DNA of 64,000 bases from Pseudonocardia thermophila (GCF_900142365.1 NZ_FRAP01000002.1:124001-188000), one strand, 5' to 3'; positions 54,137 to 63,430 are shown, numbered from the stretch's first letter. The notes: generated by a model from the sequence alone, not told the origin. Program-made: numbers and translations.

Positions 54137-55038
54137 CAGAAGTAGCCCTCGCGCTTCCGGTCCTCCATCGCCGCCTCGGAGAGGCGGTCGTCGGCGCGGG
54201 TCGCACCGCGCTCGGTCAGCCGGGACGCCGTGACCTCGGCGATGATCTCGTCGACCGTGCTCGCCGTGGACTCGACGGCGCCGGTGCAGGAGCCGTCGCC
54301 GACGGTCCGGTAGCGCACGGTGCGCTCCTCGAGGGCCTCGGTCCCGCGCGGCCCGCCCCACGGGCCCTCCGCGAGCCACATCCCGTCGCGCCGGAACACG
54401 GCACGCCGGTGGCTGAAGTAGATCGACGGCAGCGCGATCCGCTCCCGGCGGATGTAGCGCCAGACGTCGAGCTCGGTCCAGTTCGAGATCGGGAAGACGC
54501 GCACGTGCTCGCCGGGCGCGTGCCGCCCGTTGTAGAGGTTCCACAGCTCGGGGCGCTGCGAGCGCGGGTCCCACCGGCCGAACGCGTCACGCAGGCTGAT
54601 GATCCGCTCCTTCGCCCTGGCCCGCTCCTCGTCGCGGCGGCCGCCGCCGAACACCGCGTCGAACCGGTGCTCGGCGATCGTGTCCAGCAGCGGCACGGTC
54701 TGCAGCGGGTTGCGGGTGCCGTCGGGCCGCTCGGTGAGCCGCCCGTCGTCGATCCAGTCCTGGACGTGCGCCACCACCAGCCGCAGGCCCAGCCGGGCGA
54801 CCAGCTCGTCGCGGAACGCGATGACCTCGGGGAAGTTGTGCCCGGTATCGACGTGCAGCAGCGGGAACGGCACCGGCGCCGGCGCGAAGGCCTTCACCGC
54901 CAGATGCACCAGCACCGTGGAGTCCTTGCCGCCGGAGAACAGGATCACCGGGCGGTCGAACTCGCCCGCGACCTCGCGGAAGATGTGGATGGCCTCGCTC
55001 TCCAGCGCGTCGAGGGCGTCAAGCGTCGGCGCGGTCAC
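54136..55038 (-). CDS. cysD: Sulfate adenylyltransferase subunit 2
   Basis: 300 aa PP-loop enzyme forming APS from ATP and sulfate. The SGGKDSTVLVHLA loop near residue 35 and the GGRRDEERARAKERI and FPISNWTELDVWRYI motifs are intact. GTG start. Works as a dimer with CysN, encoded next. Confidence 0.95.
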   Translation of the reverse strand: MTAPTLDALDALESEAIHIFREVAGEFDRPVILFSGGKDSTVLVHLAVKAFAPAPVPFPLLHVDTGHNFPEVIAFRDELVARLGLRLVVAHVQDWIDDGRLTERPDGTRNPLQTVPLLDTIAEHRFDAVFGGGRRDEERARAKERIISLRDAFGRWDPRSQRPELWNLYNGRHAPGEHVRVFPISNWTELDVWRYIRRERIALPSIYFSHRRAVFRRDGMWLAEGPWGGPRGTEALEERTVRYRTVGDGSCTGAVESTASTVDEIIAEVTASRLTERGATRADDRLSEAAMEDRKREGYF

Positions 55039-55056
55039 GCCACGACCTCCGTTCGT

Positions 55057-55758
55057 TCACTGGACATGGAGGCCGCACTCGATCTTCCCGGTGCCGGCCC
55101 AGCGGCCGGACCGCGGATCGGCCCCCGGCGCCGGCTTGCTCGTGCACGGCGCGCATCCGATCGACGGGTACCCCTCGCCGACCAGCGGGTTCACCAGGAC
55201 CCGGTGCTCGGCGACGTAGCGCTGCATGTCCTCGTCGGTCCACGCCGCGATCGGGTTGATCTTCACCAGCCCGAACTTCTCGTCGTAGGTGACGAGCGGC
55301 GTGTTCGCCCGGGTCGGAGCCTCGACCCGGCGCACCCCGGTGACCCACGCGTCGTAACGCTCGAGCACCTTCTGCAGCGGTACGACCTTGCGCAGTGCAC
55401 AGCACTGGTTCGGGTCGCGGGCCCACAGGTCCTCGCCCCGCTCCGCGTCCTGCTCCGCGACGGACTGCTCGGGCCGGGCGTCGACGATCCGCACGTCGTA
55501 GACCTGCTCGACAGCGTCGCGGGTGCCGATCGTCTCGGGGAAGTGGTAGCCGGTGTCCAGGAACAGCACCTCGACGCCGGGCGCGGCCTTCGCGGCCAGG
55601 TCGACGAGCACCGCGTCCTGCATGTTGGACGCGACGATCAGCCGGTCGAACGTCGCCGCGGCCCAGGCGAGCACCGCCTCTGCGGACGCGTCCGGACCGA
55701 GCCGCTCGGCGCCCTCGGCCGCCAGCGCACGCAGATCGGCCTCGGTGGCCACGCTCAT
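55057..55758 (-). CDS. cysH: APS reductase (phosphoadenylyl/adenylyl-sulfate reductase)
   Basis: 233 aa from ATG 55758 (an upstream ATG belongs to another frame). It reduces APS to sulfite. Two cysteine pairs (NQCCALRK and SIGCAPC) bind a [4Fe-4S] cluster, the mark of APS- rather than PAPS-specific enzymes; the C-terminal ECGLH gives the catalytic Cys. Coupled by ATGA to the zinc-ribbon gene. Confidence 0.94.
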   Translation of the reverse strand: MSVATEADLRALAAEGAERLGPDASAEAVLAWAAATFDRLIVASNMQDAVLVDLAAKAAPGVEVLFLDTGYHFPETIGTRDAVEQVYDVRIVDARPEQSVAEQDAERGEDLWARDPNQCCALRKVVPLQKVLERYDAWVTGVRRVEAPTRANTPLVTYDEKFGLVKINPIAAWTDEDMQRYVAEHRVLVNPLVGEGYPSIGCAPCTSKPAPGADPRSGRWAGTGKIECGLHVQ

Positions 55759-55901
55759 GAGGGCACTCCGATCCCGAGCATCTTCAGCGTGAACGTCCGC
55801 AGGCAGGAGGAGCACCACCAGGCGCCGTGCGCGGCCTCGGACGGGCGCAGGTCCTCCTCGCCGCAGTACGGGCAGTAGAACGGCACCGCGCGTTCGCTCA
55901 C
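55755..55901 (-). CDS. Small CxxC zinc-ribbon protein between sirA and cysH
   Basis: 48 aa with two CxxC pairs (FYCPYCGEED and WWCSSCLRTF), so it binds zinc or a small iron cluster. GTG 55901 overlaps the sulfite reductase stop and its own stop overlaps cysH. A protein of this size sits at the same place in many actinobacterial cys operons. It may hand electrons to CysH or SirA; unproven. Confidence 0.8.
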   Translation of the reverse strand: MSERAVPFYCPYCGEEDLRPSEAAHGAWWCSSCLRTFTLKMLGIGVPS

Positions 55902-57562
55902 TTCAGGCTCTCCTCGTCCGCGCGCAGCACCCACTGCGCGAACCGCTCGCCCTCGGTGCGCTGCTCGACGAAGTTGCGCACGACGCGCTCCACGTAGTCG
56001 CCCAGCTCGGCGCTGGTGACCTTCAACCCGCGCAGCTTGCGGCCGAAACCGGCGTCCAGGCCGAGGCCACCGCCCAGATGCACCTGGAAGCCCTCCACCT
56101 GCTCGCCGTCGGCGGTGGTGACGATCTGGCCCTTGAGCCCGATGTCGGCGACTTGCGTGCGCGCGCACGAGTTGGGGCAGCCGTTGAGGTGGATCGAGAT
56201 CGGCACGTCGGGGGAGACGTCGGCGAGGCGCTTCTCCAGGTCCTCGACCAGCCGGATCGCCCGCTCCTTCGTCTCGACGATCGCGAGCTTGCAGAACTCG
56301 ATGCCGGTGCAGGCCATCGTCGAGCGCCGCCACGGCGACGGATCGGCGGGCAGCCCGAGCTTGTTCAGCTCGGTGACGAGGCGATCGACCGTGCGATCCG
56401 GCACGTCGAGCACGACGATCTTCTGCTGCGGGGTGAGCCGTACCCGCCGCGACCCGGCCGCCTCGACGATGTCGGCGAGCTGGACGAGGGTGGTGCCGGA
56501 GACGCGGCCCGACGAGGGCGCGACGCCGATGTAGTTGCGGCCGTCCTTCTGCTTGTGGACGCCCACGTGGTCGATCGGGCGCTCCGGCACCTCGGGCGCG
56601 GGGCCGTCGATCAGCTCGCGGCCCAGGTACTCGTCCTCCAGCACCTGGCGGAACTTCGCCACGCCCCAGTCGGCGACGAGGAACTTCAGCCGCGCTCGGT
56701 GCCGCAGCCGCCGGTAGCCGTAGTCGCGGAAGATCGAGACGACGCCCTCCCACACGTCCGGGACCTCCTCGAGCGGCACCCACACGCCCAGCCGCTGCGC
56801 GATCCGCGGGTTGGTCGACAGGCCGCCGCCGACCCACAGGTCGAAGCCCGGGCCGTGCTCGGGGTGCACGACCCCGATGAACGAGATGTCGTTGACCTCG
56901 TGCGCGACGTCCTGCTGCCAGGAGATCGCCGATTTGAACTTGCGCGGGAGGTTGGAGAACGCCGGGTTGCCGACGTAGCGCTCGACGATCGCGTCGATCG
57001 CCGGCCGCGGGTCGATCAGCTCCTCGGCGGAGATGCCGGCGACGGGCGAGCCGAGGATCACCCGCGGGGTGTCGCCGCAGGCCTCGGTGGTCATCAGTCC
57101 GACGCTCTCCAGGCGCTTCCAGATCGCCGGCATCGACTCGATCTCGATCCAGTGGTACTGGATGTTCTGCCGGTCGGTGATGTCCGCGGTGTCGCGGGCG
57201 TAGGACTGGCTGATCTCGCCGAGCGTGCGCAGCTGCTCCGTCGTGAGCGCGCCGCCGTCGATGCGCACCCGCAGCATGAAGTAGCGGTCGTCGAGCTCCT
57301 CGGGCTCGAGCACGGCGGTCCGGCCGCCCTCGATGCCGGGCCTGCGCTGGGTGTACAGGCCCCACCAGCGCATCCGGCCGCGCAGGTCGGCCGGATCGAT
57401 CGAGTCGAACCCGCGCTCGGCGTAGATGGTCTCGATGCGGGCCCGGACGTTGAGCCCGTCGTCGTCCTTCTTGGTGCGTTCGTTGGGGTTGAGCGGCTCG
57501 CGGTGGCCGAGCTTCCACTGACCTTCGCCGCGCTTGCGCTTGACAGGGGTGGTGGGGGGCAT
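55898..57562 (-). CDS. sirA: Ferredoxin-dependent sulfite reductase
   Basis: 554 aa from ATG 57562. Reduces sulfite to sulfide with siroheme and [4Fe-4S]. The cluster cysteines lie in TMACTGIEFC and LNGCPNSCAR; two sulfite/nitrite reductase half-domains repeat (TDRQNIQYHW near 150, GRNYIGVAP near 350). In this phylum the NirA/SirA type is assimilatory sulfite reductase, supported here by the cys neighbours. The frame extends upstream to 57610 without a ribosome site. Confidence 0.92.
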   Translation of the reverse strand: MPPTTPVKRKRGEGQWKLGHREPLNPNERTKKDDDGLNVRARIETIYAERGFDSIDPADLRGRMRWWGLYTQRRPGIEGGRTAVLEPEELDDRYFMLRVRIDGGALTTEQLRTLGEISQSYARDTADITDRQNIQYHWIEIESMPAIWKRLESVGLMTTEACGDTPRVILGSPVAGISAEELIDPRPAIDAIVERYVGNPAFSNLPRKFKSAISWQQDVAHEVNDISFIGVVHPEHGPGFDLWVGGGLSTNPRIAQRLGVWVPLEEVPDVWEGVVSIFRDYGYRRLRHRARLKFLVADWGVAKFRQVLEDEYLGRELIDGPAPEVPERPIDHVGVHKQKDGRNYIGVAPSSGRVSGTTLVQLADIVEAAGSRRVRLTPQQKIVVLDVPDRTVDRLVTELNKLGLPADPSPWRRSTMACTGIEFCKLAIVETKERAIRLVEDLEKRLADVSPDVPISIHLNGCPNSCARTQVADIGLKGQIVTTADGEQVEGFQVHLGGGLGLDAGFGRKLRGLKVTSAELGDYVERVVRNFVEQRTEGERFAQWVLRADEESLK

Positions 57563-57647
57563 GGGGGTGCCTTCGGAATCGCGGCGCGCGCGAGCGTGCG
57601 CACGGCACACTCCGGCGCCGGTGGTGGGAGGACTGGCCGGCGGAGAG

Positions 57648-57734
57648 TCAGCCGTGCAGACAGAGCGCGCTGTTCACGCGCAGGAGATCGACGTGCCGGC
57701 GGGCCACGAGCAGCAGCGTGTCCGGCGACGTCAT
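57648..57734 (-). CDS. Cysteine leader peptide of the sirA-cys operon
   Basis: 28 aa ending RRHVDLLRVNSALCLHG. This matches the widespread actinobacterial putative leader-peptide type with an Arg-Arg-His-Val-Asp core and a Cys near the end. It lies 85 bases before sirA, with CACCCT seven bases before its ATG. Ribosome stalling at the Cys codon when cysteine is scarce would open the operon. The mechanism is inferred from this class. Confidence 0.8.
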   Translation of the reverse strand: MTSPDTLLLVARRHVDLLRVNSALCLHG

Positions 57735-58000
57735 GGGCCTCAGGGTGCCATCTGTCCGGTCAGCGATCCACGGATGTCCACATGGTGGGAGCTGGTTCAC
57801 ATGTGCGGGCCCGGGGACCGGGCGTTCGATTCACCTCGTCAACCCCGCACCGACCGCCTCGTCGCCGGTTCCCCCGGGCGTCCGCGATCACCCGTTCGGC
57901 CCATCGTCGACGTGCGCGTGGATCGGCGTCCGACTCGCACGTGACACGGCACCTGATGCGGCGCCTGATCCGGCGTCCGCGCGCGGCGTAGCGTGGGCGG

Positions 58001-59140
58001 GTGCCGTTCGGGGTCTACGTGCACGTGCCGTTCTGCGCGGCGCGCTGCGGCTACTGCGACTTCAACACCTACACCGCCTCCGAGCTGGCCGGCTCCGGCG
58101 CCTCGCCGGACGGCTGGTTCGACGCGGTGCGCCGCGAGCTGGACCGGGCGGTCGCGACGGTGGGGGAGCGGCGCGTCGACACGGTCTTCGTCGGTGGCGG
58201 CACACCGTCGCTGCTCGGGGCGGAGCGCCTGGCCGGTGTCCTGGACGCGATCCGCGGCGCGTTCGGGCTGGCCGCCGGCGCGGAGGTGACCACGGAGGCC
58301 AACCCGGAGTCGACGTCGCCGGAGTTCTTCGCCGGCCTGGCCGACGCGGGCTTCACGCGCGTGTCGCTGGGGATGCAGTCCGCGGCGCCGCACGTGTTGG
58401 CGGTGCTGGACCGCCGACACACCCCCGGCCGGGCGGTCGAGGCGGCGCGCGAGGCGCGGGCGGCCGGTTTCGTGCACGTGAACCTCGACCTGATCTACGC
58501 GACCCCGGGCGAGACCGACGACGACCTGCGCGCCTCGCTCGACGCCGTCCTCGACGCGGGCGTCGACCACGTCTCCGCGTACGCGTTGATCGTCGAGGAG
58601 GGCACGGCGCTGGCCCGGCGGGTGGCGCGCGGCGAGCTGCCCGCCCCCGACGACGACGTCGCCGCCCGCCGCTACGAGATCGTCGACGACCGCCTCGCCG
58701 CGGCGGGGCTGCGCTGGTACGAGGTGTCGAACTGGGCGGCCGACGAGGCCGCGCGCTGCCGGCACAACCTCGGCTACTGGCTCGACGGCGACTGGTGGGG
58801 CCTCGGCCCCGGCGCGCACTCGCACCTGGCCGGTGTGCGGTGGTGGAACGTCAAGCACCCGGCCCGCTACGCCGCGATGCTCGCGGCCGGGGAGGCGCCG
58901 GAGGCCGGGCGGGAGGTGCTGACCGCCCAGGAGCGCCACACCGAGCGGGTCATGCTCCGGCTGCGGCTCGCATCGGGGTTGCCGCTGGATCTGCTCGACG
59001 AGCCGGCCCGCGCCGTGGCCGACCGCGCCGTGGCCGACGGCCTCCTCGTGCGCGACGCGGACGCGGTGGTGCTCACCCGGGCCGGTCGGCTGCTCGCCGA
59101 CGCGGTCGTGCGGGACCTGCTCACGGCCGTGCCCGCCTGA
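58001..59140 (+). CDS. hemW: HemW-like radical SAM protein
   Basis: 379 aa. The radical SAM cysteines CxxxCxxC are in VPFCAARCGYCDF (near 16-28), followed by the extra Phe/Asn-rich site of the HemN/HemW group and a C-terminal HemN domain (WDGDWWGLGPGAHSH-like). HemW binds heme and is a heme chaperone; true CPO activity needs an N-terminal extension absent here. TAGCGT six bases before GTG (leaderless). It often precedes hrcA-dnaJ, as here. Confidence 0.9.
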   Translation: MPFGVYVHVPFCAARCGYCDFNTYTASELAGSGASPDGWFDAVRRELDRAVATVGERRVDTVFVGGGTPSLLGAERLAGVLDAIRGAFGLAAGAEVTTEANPESTSPEFFAGLADAGFTRVSLGMQSAAPHVLAVLDRRHTPGRAVEAAREARAAGFVHVNLDLIYATPGETDDDLRASLDAVLDAGVDHVSAYALIVEEGTALARRVARGELPAPDDDVAARRYEIVDDRLAAAGLRWYEVSNWAADEAARCRHNLGYWLDGDWWGLGPGAHSHLAGVRWWNVKHPARYAAMLAAGEAPEAGREVLTAQERHTERVMLRLRLASGLPLDLLDEPARAVADRAVADGLLVRDADAVVLTRAGRLLADAVVRDLLTAVPA

Positions 59141-59143
59141 GCG

Positions 59144-59320
59144 TCACTCCGGCGGTTCCGGCGGCAGGCGACGGGCGTCGCAGCCGGGGCAGGTCAGTGC
59201 GCAGGAGATGGGATCGCGGTAGCCGCACTCGGGGCACGCCCACCCGCTCGCTTCTTCCGCGAGCAGCTCCAGCAGCTCCTCGGGAACCTCCTCGTCCCCG
59301 TTCATCCCGGTCCCGTTCAT
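59144..59320 (-). CDS. Small zinc-ribbon protein
   Basis: 58 aa. Two CxxC pairs (WACPECGYRD and LTCPGCDARR) at the C-terminus form a zinc ribbon after a short acidic helix. ATG 59320 overlaps the stop of the broken gene upstream (ATGA), so the two were once coupled. Function unknown. Confidence 0.7.
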   Translation of the reverse strand: MNGTGMNGDEEVPEELLELLAEEASGWACPECGYRDPISCALTCPGCDARRLPPEPPE

Positions 59321-59883
59321 CCCGTCCCAGCCCCTCCCAGGTACGCCCGTCCGCACGGGGAGCCGGTGGCCGACCTCGAGGCCCTCGGTGAGGCCCAGCT
59401 CCTCGAGCTCGCGCACGTCGCGCTCGACGGGCAGCGTCTCCTGCCCAGCCGGGCGGCCGGGTCCGGGGCGCGGACCGCCGGGTTCTCCGCGATGAGGTTC
59501 AGCACCGTCTTCGTCCACGGACCGCGGCGGGACGCCCGGCCCGAGCCGGTCGAGCCGCGCGGTGATCTCGGCCAGCTCCTCGTCGGTGAGGTCGGCGCGC
59601 ACCCGTAGCACCACCGCGGATCGGGGCCGGCCAGCCGCACCGAGATCCGGTGGAGCGTGCCCTCGCCGCGCGCAGCGCCGCGACCGTCGGGTAGCCCGCG
59701 GCCCGGGCGTCGGCGGCCGTGAGCCGGGACAGCGCCACCGGTTCCACGGCCGTGAACTCCAGGACCCCCCACCGGAGTACGCTGGGTACCGCCCACCCGG
59801 ACCCGGTGCGCGGCCCACCTGCGGAACGGCACCGCCACCCGTCCGGCGGCGATGGCGTCCAGGACCGGCCTGCGGATGAGCAC
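59317..59883 (-). pseudogene. ASCH-like domain protein, multiply frameshifted
   Basis: Joined across frames it reads as one actinobacterial protein: MLIRRPVLDAIAAGRVAVPF, then VEPVALSRLTAADARAAGYP, VVLRVRADLTDEELAEI, RRGPWTKTVLNLIAENPAV, LPVERDVRELEELGL and a GRAYL end. At least four or five indels break it, the first an extra G in the G run near 59770. No stop remains once the frame is restored, so sequencing error is possible. An ASCH/helix-turn-helix role in RNA or DNA binding is only a guess. Confidence 0.65.
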
Positions 59884-59904
59884 GCATCACATTCTTCACG
59901 ACGG

Positions 59905-59960
59905 CTGACGGCCCTCCGCAGCTCGTAATATGGACATACGTCCAGGACATCCGGGGAGGG
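59905..59960 (+). promoter_or_regulatory. hrcA promoter, inverted repeat and ribosome site
   Basis: CTGACG (59905-59910), 18 bases, TATGGA (59929-59934; TAATAT at 59926 overlaps). TGGAC-ATAC-GTCCA at 59931-59944 is an inverted repeat at the transcription start. GGGGAGGG ends just before TTG 59965. No CIRCE element (TTAGCACTC-N9-GAGTGCTAA) is present, so hrcA does not seem to repress itself through CIRCE. Confidence 0.5.
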
Positions 59961-59964
59961 CTGG

Positions 59965-60984
59965 TTGAACGCCGAGGAACGCCGCTTCGCCGTCCTGCGT
60001 GCGATCGTCGCCGACTACGTGGCGACCAAGGAGCCGGTGGGCTCGAAGATGATCGTCGACCGGCACAACCTCGGTGTGTCCTCCGCCACCATCCGCAACG
60101 ACATGGCGGTGCTGGAGGACGAAGGGCTCATCGCCCAGCCGCACACGAGTGCGGGCCGGATCCCCACCGACAAGGGATACCGCGTCTTCGTCGACCGGTT
60201 GGCGCAGATCAAGCCGCTGTCGGCAGCGGAACGCCGAGCCGTGCAGAGCTTCCTCGAGGGGGCCGTCGACCTCGACGACGTGCTCCGCCGCAGCGTGCGC
60301 CTGCTGGCTCAGCTGACCCGTCAGGTCGCCGTCGTGCAGTACCCGACGCTGACCCGCTCGACCGTGCGGCACTGCGAGGTGGTCGCGCTGACCCCGGCGC
60401 GGCTGATGCTGGTGCTGATCACCGACAGCGGGCGGGTCGACCAGCGCATCGTCGACCTGGGTGAGGTGCTCACCGACGACGACGTGGCACAGATCCGCAC
60501 GCTCGTCAACAAGGCACTGACCGGGCGGCAGCTCGCCGCGGCGTCCGCCGAGGTCGCCGAGCTGCCCAACCAGTGCCCGCCGCACCTGCGCAAGGTCCTC
60601 ACGTCGGTGTCGACCGTGCTCATCGAGACGCTCGTGGAGCACCCCGAGGAGCGTCTGGTGCTCGGTGGCACCAGCAACCTGACCCGCAGCGCCAGCGACT
60701 TCCCCGGCTCGCTGCGCCAGGTGCTGGAGGCCCTCGAGGAACAAGTCGTGATCCTCAAGTTGTTAGCCTCTGCGCAGGACACCGGAAACGTGACGGTCCG
60801 CATCGGCGAGGAGAACGAGGCGGAGGATCTGCGGAGCACCTCCGTCATCTCGATCGGCTACGGGCCCGGCACCGTGGTCGGCGGAATGGGGGTCGTGGGT
60901 CCCACGCGGATGGACTACCCGGGTTCGATCGCGGCGGTCCATGCGGTCGCTCGTTACGTGGGTGAGATCCTGGCCGGGCACTGA
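59965..60984 (+). CDS. hrcA: Heat-inducible transcription repressor HrcA
   Basis: 339 aa. N-terminal winged helix with [42 protein letters not shown], then a GAF-like and an inserted dimerisation domain, with [24 protein letters not shown] near the end. Represses groE-type chaperone genes. TTG start supported by the strong GGGAGGG. Thirty-odd bases ahead of dnaJ, the standard order. Confidence 0.95.
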   Translation: MNAEERRFAVLRAIVADYVATKEPVGSKMIVDRHNLGVSSATIRNDMAVLEDEGLIAQPHTSAGRIPTDKGYRVFVDRLAQIKPLSAAERRAVQSFLEGAVDLDDVLRRSVRLLAQLTRQVAVVQYPTLTRSTVRHCEVVALTPARLMLVLITDSGRVDQRIVDLGEVLTDDDVAQIRTLVNKALTGRQLAAASAEVAELPNQCPPHLRKVLTSVSTVLIETLVEHPEERLVLGGTSNLTRSASDFPGSLRQVLEALEEQVVILKLLASAQDTGNVTVRIGEENEAEDLRSTSVISIGYGPGTVVGGMGVVGPTRMDYPGSIAAVHAVARYVGEILAGH

Positions 60985-61035
60985 CATCGCGTCCGATCAG
61001 CGGAGCGAGCGAGAAGGATCATGGGGAACACGCAC

Positions 61036-62190
61036 GTGGCACGGGACTACTACGCGATCCTGGGGGTCTCCCGGGATGCCGGACCCGATGAGATCAAGCG
61101 GGCGTACCGGCGGCTCGCCCGCGAGCTGCACCCCGACGTCAACCCCGATCCGGACGCTCAGGAACGCTTCCGCGAGGTCAACACCGCCTACGAGGTCCTC
61201 TCCGACCCCGAGAAGCGCCGCATCGTCGACCTCGGCGGCGACCCGATGGCCAGCGGTGCCGCGAGCGCCGGTGCGCAGGACCCGTTCAGCGCGTTCGGGT
61301 TCGGCGACATCATGGACGCCTTCTTCGGCACCACCGGGGCCGGTCGCGGTCGCGGGCCGCGCAGCCGGGTGCAGCCCGGCGCCGACGCGCTGATCCGCCT
61401 GCGGCTGACCCTGGAGGAGTGCGCCAGCGGCGTCACCCGGGATCTGCAGGTCGACACCGCCGTCCTGTGCTCCGAGTGCACAGGGTCCGGCTGCGCGCCC
61501 GGCACCTCGACGATCACCTGCGACATCTGCCACGGCAGCGGTGAGGTGCAGAGCGTGCAGCGCTCGTTCCTCGGCCAGGTCGTCACCTCTCGCCCCTGCC
61601 CGAAGTGCCGCGGGTTCGGCGAGGTCATCGAGGAGCCGTGCCGCAAGTGCGCCGGCGACGGGCGGGTGCGTCAGCGCCGCACCGTCACCGTGCGGATCCC
61701 GGCCGGTGTGGCCGACGGCATGCGGGTGCGGCTGGCCGGCCAGGGCGAGGTCGGGGCCGGCGGTGGGCCCGCGGGCGACCTGTACGTCGAGGTCGAGGAG
61801 GAGCCGCACGAGCTCTTCACCCGAGACGGCGCCGACCTGCACTGCACCGTCGCGCTGCCGATGACCGCGGCCGCGCTCGGCGCCACCCTGCCGCTGCCGA
61901 CGCTGGACGGCGTCGAGGAGCTGCACGTCGAACCCGGCACCCAGCACGGCACTGTGCGCACCCTGCGCGGCAAGGGCATGCCCCGGCTGCGGTCGAGCGG
62001 ACGCATCGACGGCTACGGCGACCTGGTGGTGCACATCGAGGTCGTCGTGCCGACGAAGCTCGACGCGAAGCAGACCGAGCTGCTGCGCCAGCTCGCCGCC
62101 CTGCGCGGCGAGGACCAGCCGAACCTCGCCGCGGACTCGAGCCGCAACGGGCACGGCCTCTTCTCGCGGCTGCGCGGCTTCGGTCGCTGA
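61036..62190 (+). CDS. dnaJ: Chaperone protein DnaJ
   Basis: 384 aa from GTG 61036 ([10 protein letters not shown]), with GGGGA eight bases upstream; ATG 61021 is an alternative but its GAAGGA is only two bases away. J-domain with HPD, a short Gly/Phe linker, four CxxCxGxG zinc repeats ([33 protein letters not shown]) and two substrate-binding domains. Stimulates DnaK. Its place after hrcA makes it the DnaJ2-type copy. Confidence 0.94.
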   Translation: MARDYYAILGVSRDAGPDEIKRAYRRLARELHPDVNPDPDAQERFREVNTAYEVLSDPEKRRIVDLGGDPMASGAASAGAQDPFSAFGFGDIMDAFFGTTGAGRGRGPRSRVQPGADALIRLRLTLEECASGVTRDLQVDTAVLCSECTGSGCAPGTSTITCDICHGSGEVQSVQRSFLGQVVTSRPCPKCRGFGEVIEEPCRKCAGDGRVRQRRTVTVRIPAGVADGMRVRLAGQGEVGAGGGPAGDLYVEVEEEPHELFTRDGADLHCTVALPMTAAALGATLPLPTLDGVEELHVEPGTQHGTVRTLRGKGMPRLRSSGRIDGYGDLVVHIEVVVPTKLDAKQTELLRQLAALRGEDQPNLAADSSRNGHGLFSRLRGFGR

Positions 62191-62258
62191 TCTGGATCGG
62201 TCCGGCTCGGCCGGCCAGCCGGGGACGGGCGGCGGCCCGGGTGGGTCGTCGGGCGGCG

Positions 62259-62288
62259 GCGAGTCGCGCGGCCGAATGCGCGACTCGC
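62259..62288 (+). terminator. Hairpin between dnaJ and rsmE
   Basis: GCGAGTCGCGC (62259-62269) and GCGCGACTCGC (62278-62288) form a perfect 11-bp stem with an eight-base loop. It likely ends the hrcA-dnaJ transcript. The stem sequence matches the dispersed repeat words near 51.8-52.0 kb. Confidence 0.65.
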
Positions 62289-62332
62289 GGGGTGGCGCCC
62301 GGCCACACGCCCCGGGCGGGGAGGATTCGGCC

Positions 62333-63070
62333 GTGACGACCGCACCGCTGTTCCTCGTCGACGAGCTCCCCGCGGGCGAGCACGCCGTGCTGGACGGGCC
62401 AGAGGGCCGGCACGCGGCCGCCGTGCGCCGGCTGCGGGCCGGGGAGGAGCTGCAGCTGTCCGACGGGCGCGGGGGAGTGGTCCGCGCGGTCGTGGCGGCG
62501 GCCGGGCGGGACAGCCTCGATCTGCGCGTCCTGTCCCGCGCGCGCGTCGATCCGCCCGCCCCGCGGGTCGTGCTCGCCCAGGCCCTGGTGAAGGGCGACC
62601 GCGGCGAGCTGGCGGTGGAGATGGCCACCGAGGCCGGGGTCGACGCCGTCGTGCCGTGGCGCGCGGCCCGCTGCATCGCCCGCTGGGACGACGGCCCGCG
62701 CGGCGCCAAGGCGCTCGCCCGCTGGCGGACGACGGTGCGCGAGGCGGCGAAGCAGGCCCGCAGGCCGTGGATCCCGCCGGTCGCCGAGCCGGTGTCGACG
62801 GCCACCCTCGCCGAACACGTCGCCGCGGCTGCGGCGACCCTCGTCCTGCACGAGGCGGCGAACACCGGCATCACCGACGTCGACCTGCCCGAAGCGGGCG
62901 ATCTGCTGCTCGTCGTGGGCCCGGAGGGCGGCATCACCGACGACGAGCTGGCTGTCCTCGCGACGGCTGGGGCCCGCCCGGTGCGGCTCGGCCCGGAGGT
63001 CCTGCGGGCCTCGACGGCGGCCGCGGTGGCGCTCGGCGCGTTGGGCGTCCGCACCCGCAGGTGGACGTGA
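62333..63070 (+). CDS. rsmE: 16S rRNA (uracil1498-N3)-methyltransferase
   Basis: 245 aa from GTG 62333. SPOUT-fold RNA methyltransferase. N-terminal PUA-like domain, then [20 protein letters not shown] and the knot motifs [15 protein letters not shown] and [26 protein letters not shown] six bases before the start suggests a leaderless mRNA; the ATG at 62276 lies in the upstream hairpin and is unlikely. Confidence 0.93.
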   Translation: MTTAPLFLVDELPAGEHAVLDGPEGRHAAAVRRLRAGEELQLSDGRGGVVRAVVAAAGRDSLDLRVLSRARVDPPAPRVVLAQALVKGDRGELAVEMATEAGVDAVVPWRAARCIARWDDGPRGAKALARWRTTVREAAKQARRPWIPPVAEPVSTATLAEHVAAAAATLVLHEAANTGITDVDLPEAGDLLLVVGPEGGITDDELAVLATAGARPVRLGPEVLRASTAAAVALGALGVRTRRWT

Positions 63071-63176
63071 TCTTCGTTACCCGACCTGACCGGCAGGTAT
63101 CCGCTGCGTGAACGGCAGCTGAACGACGGATGGCTTCGTGTAGTGCGGTTTTGTCGTAGTTTGAACACTGACTATT

Positions 63177-63195
63177 ACGGTCGGTAGCCGACCGT
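63177..63195 (+). other. Hairpin in the rsmE-hydrolase intergenic region
   Basis: ACGGTCGG-TAG-CCGACCGT is a perfect eight-pair stem with a three-base loop. TTGTCG and TATTAC (16 bases apart, just upstream) could be a promoter whose transcript begins at or in this hairpin; otherwise it terminates rsmE. Confidence 0.5.
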
Positions 63196-63292
63196 GCAGC
63201 TGCACGTGCCGCTGAATGGTCCCCCGTCCCGCCGCACCCGGTTCGGCATCCGGGTGACCTTCGCTGCCGTCGTGCGGCGGGGTCGGTACTGT

Positions 63293-63430
63293 CTAGACGT
63301 TCCCGCCCAGCACAGGGCCGGGATGAGGGCTGCGGACCGAGTCCGCAGGGCCACCGGGGAGTCCCCCTCGTCCGGTGGTTCCAGCCACGTCGCGGTGGCC
63401 GTCCCCCCACGCCCACCGCGACGTGGCGCA
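63293..63430 (+). ncRNA. Structured small RNA candidate, 6C-like
   Basis: Three hairpins in a row: CTGCGGAC-CGA-GTCCGCAG (63330-63348); CCACCGG...CCGGTGG (63354-63380) with a run of five C; and a perfect 14-bp stem CCACGTCGCGGTGG/CCACCGCGACGTGG (63385-63398, 63413-63426) whose loop holds CCCCCC. The actinobacterial 6C RNA is defined by two hairpins with C-rich loops, which fits hairpins two and three. TACTGT at 63287-63292 is a possible -10. No protein gene lies in 63071-63476. Confidence 0.5.

Noticed and set aside
58001-59140. Oxygen-independent coproporphyrinogen III oxidase (HemN)
   Set aside because: It lacks the HemN N-terminal extension; length and context fit HemW.
59931-59944. CIRCE element before hrcA
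   Set aside because: The repeat is TGGAC-N4-GTCCA, not TTAGCACTC-N9-GAGTGCTAA.
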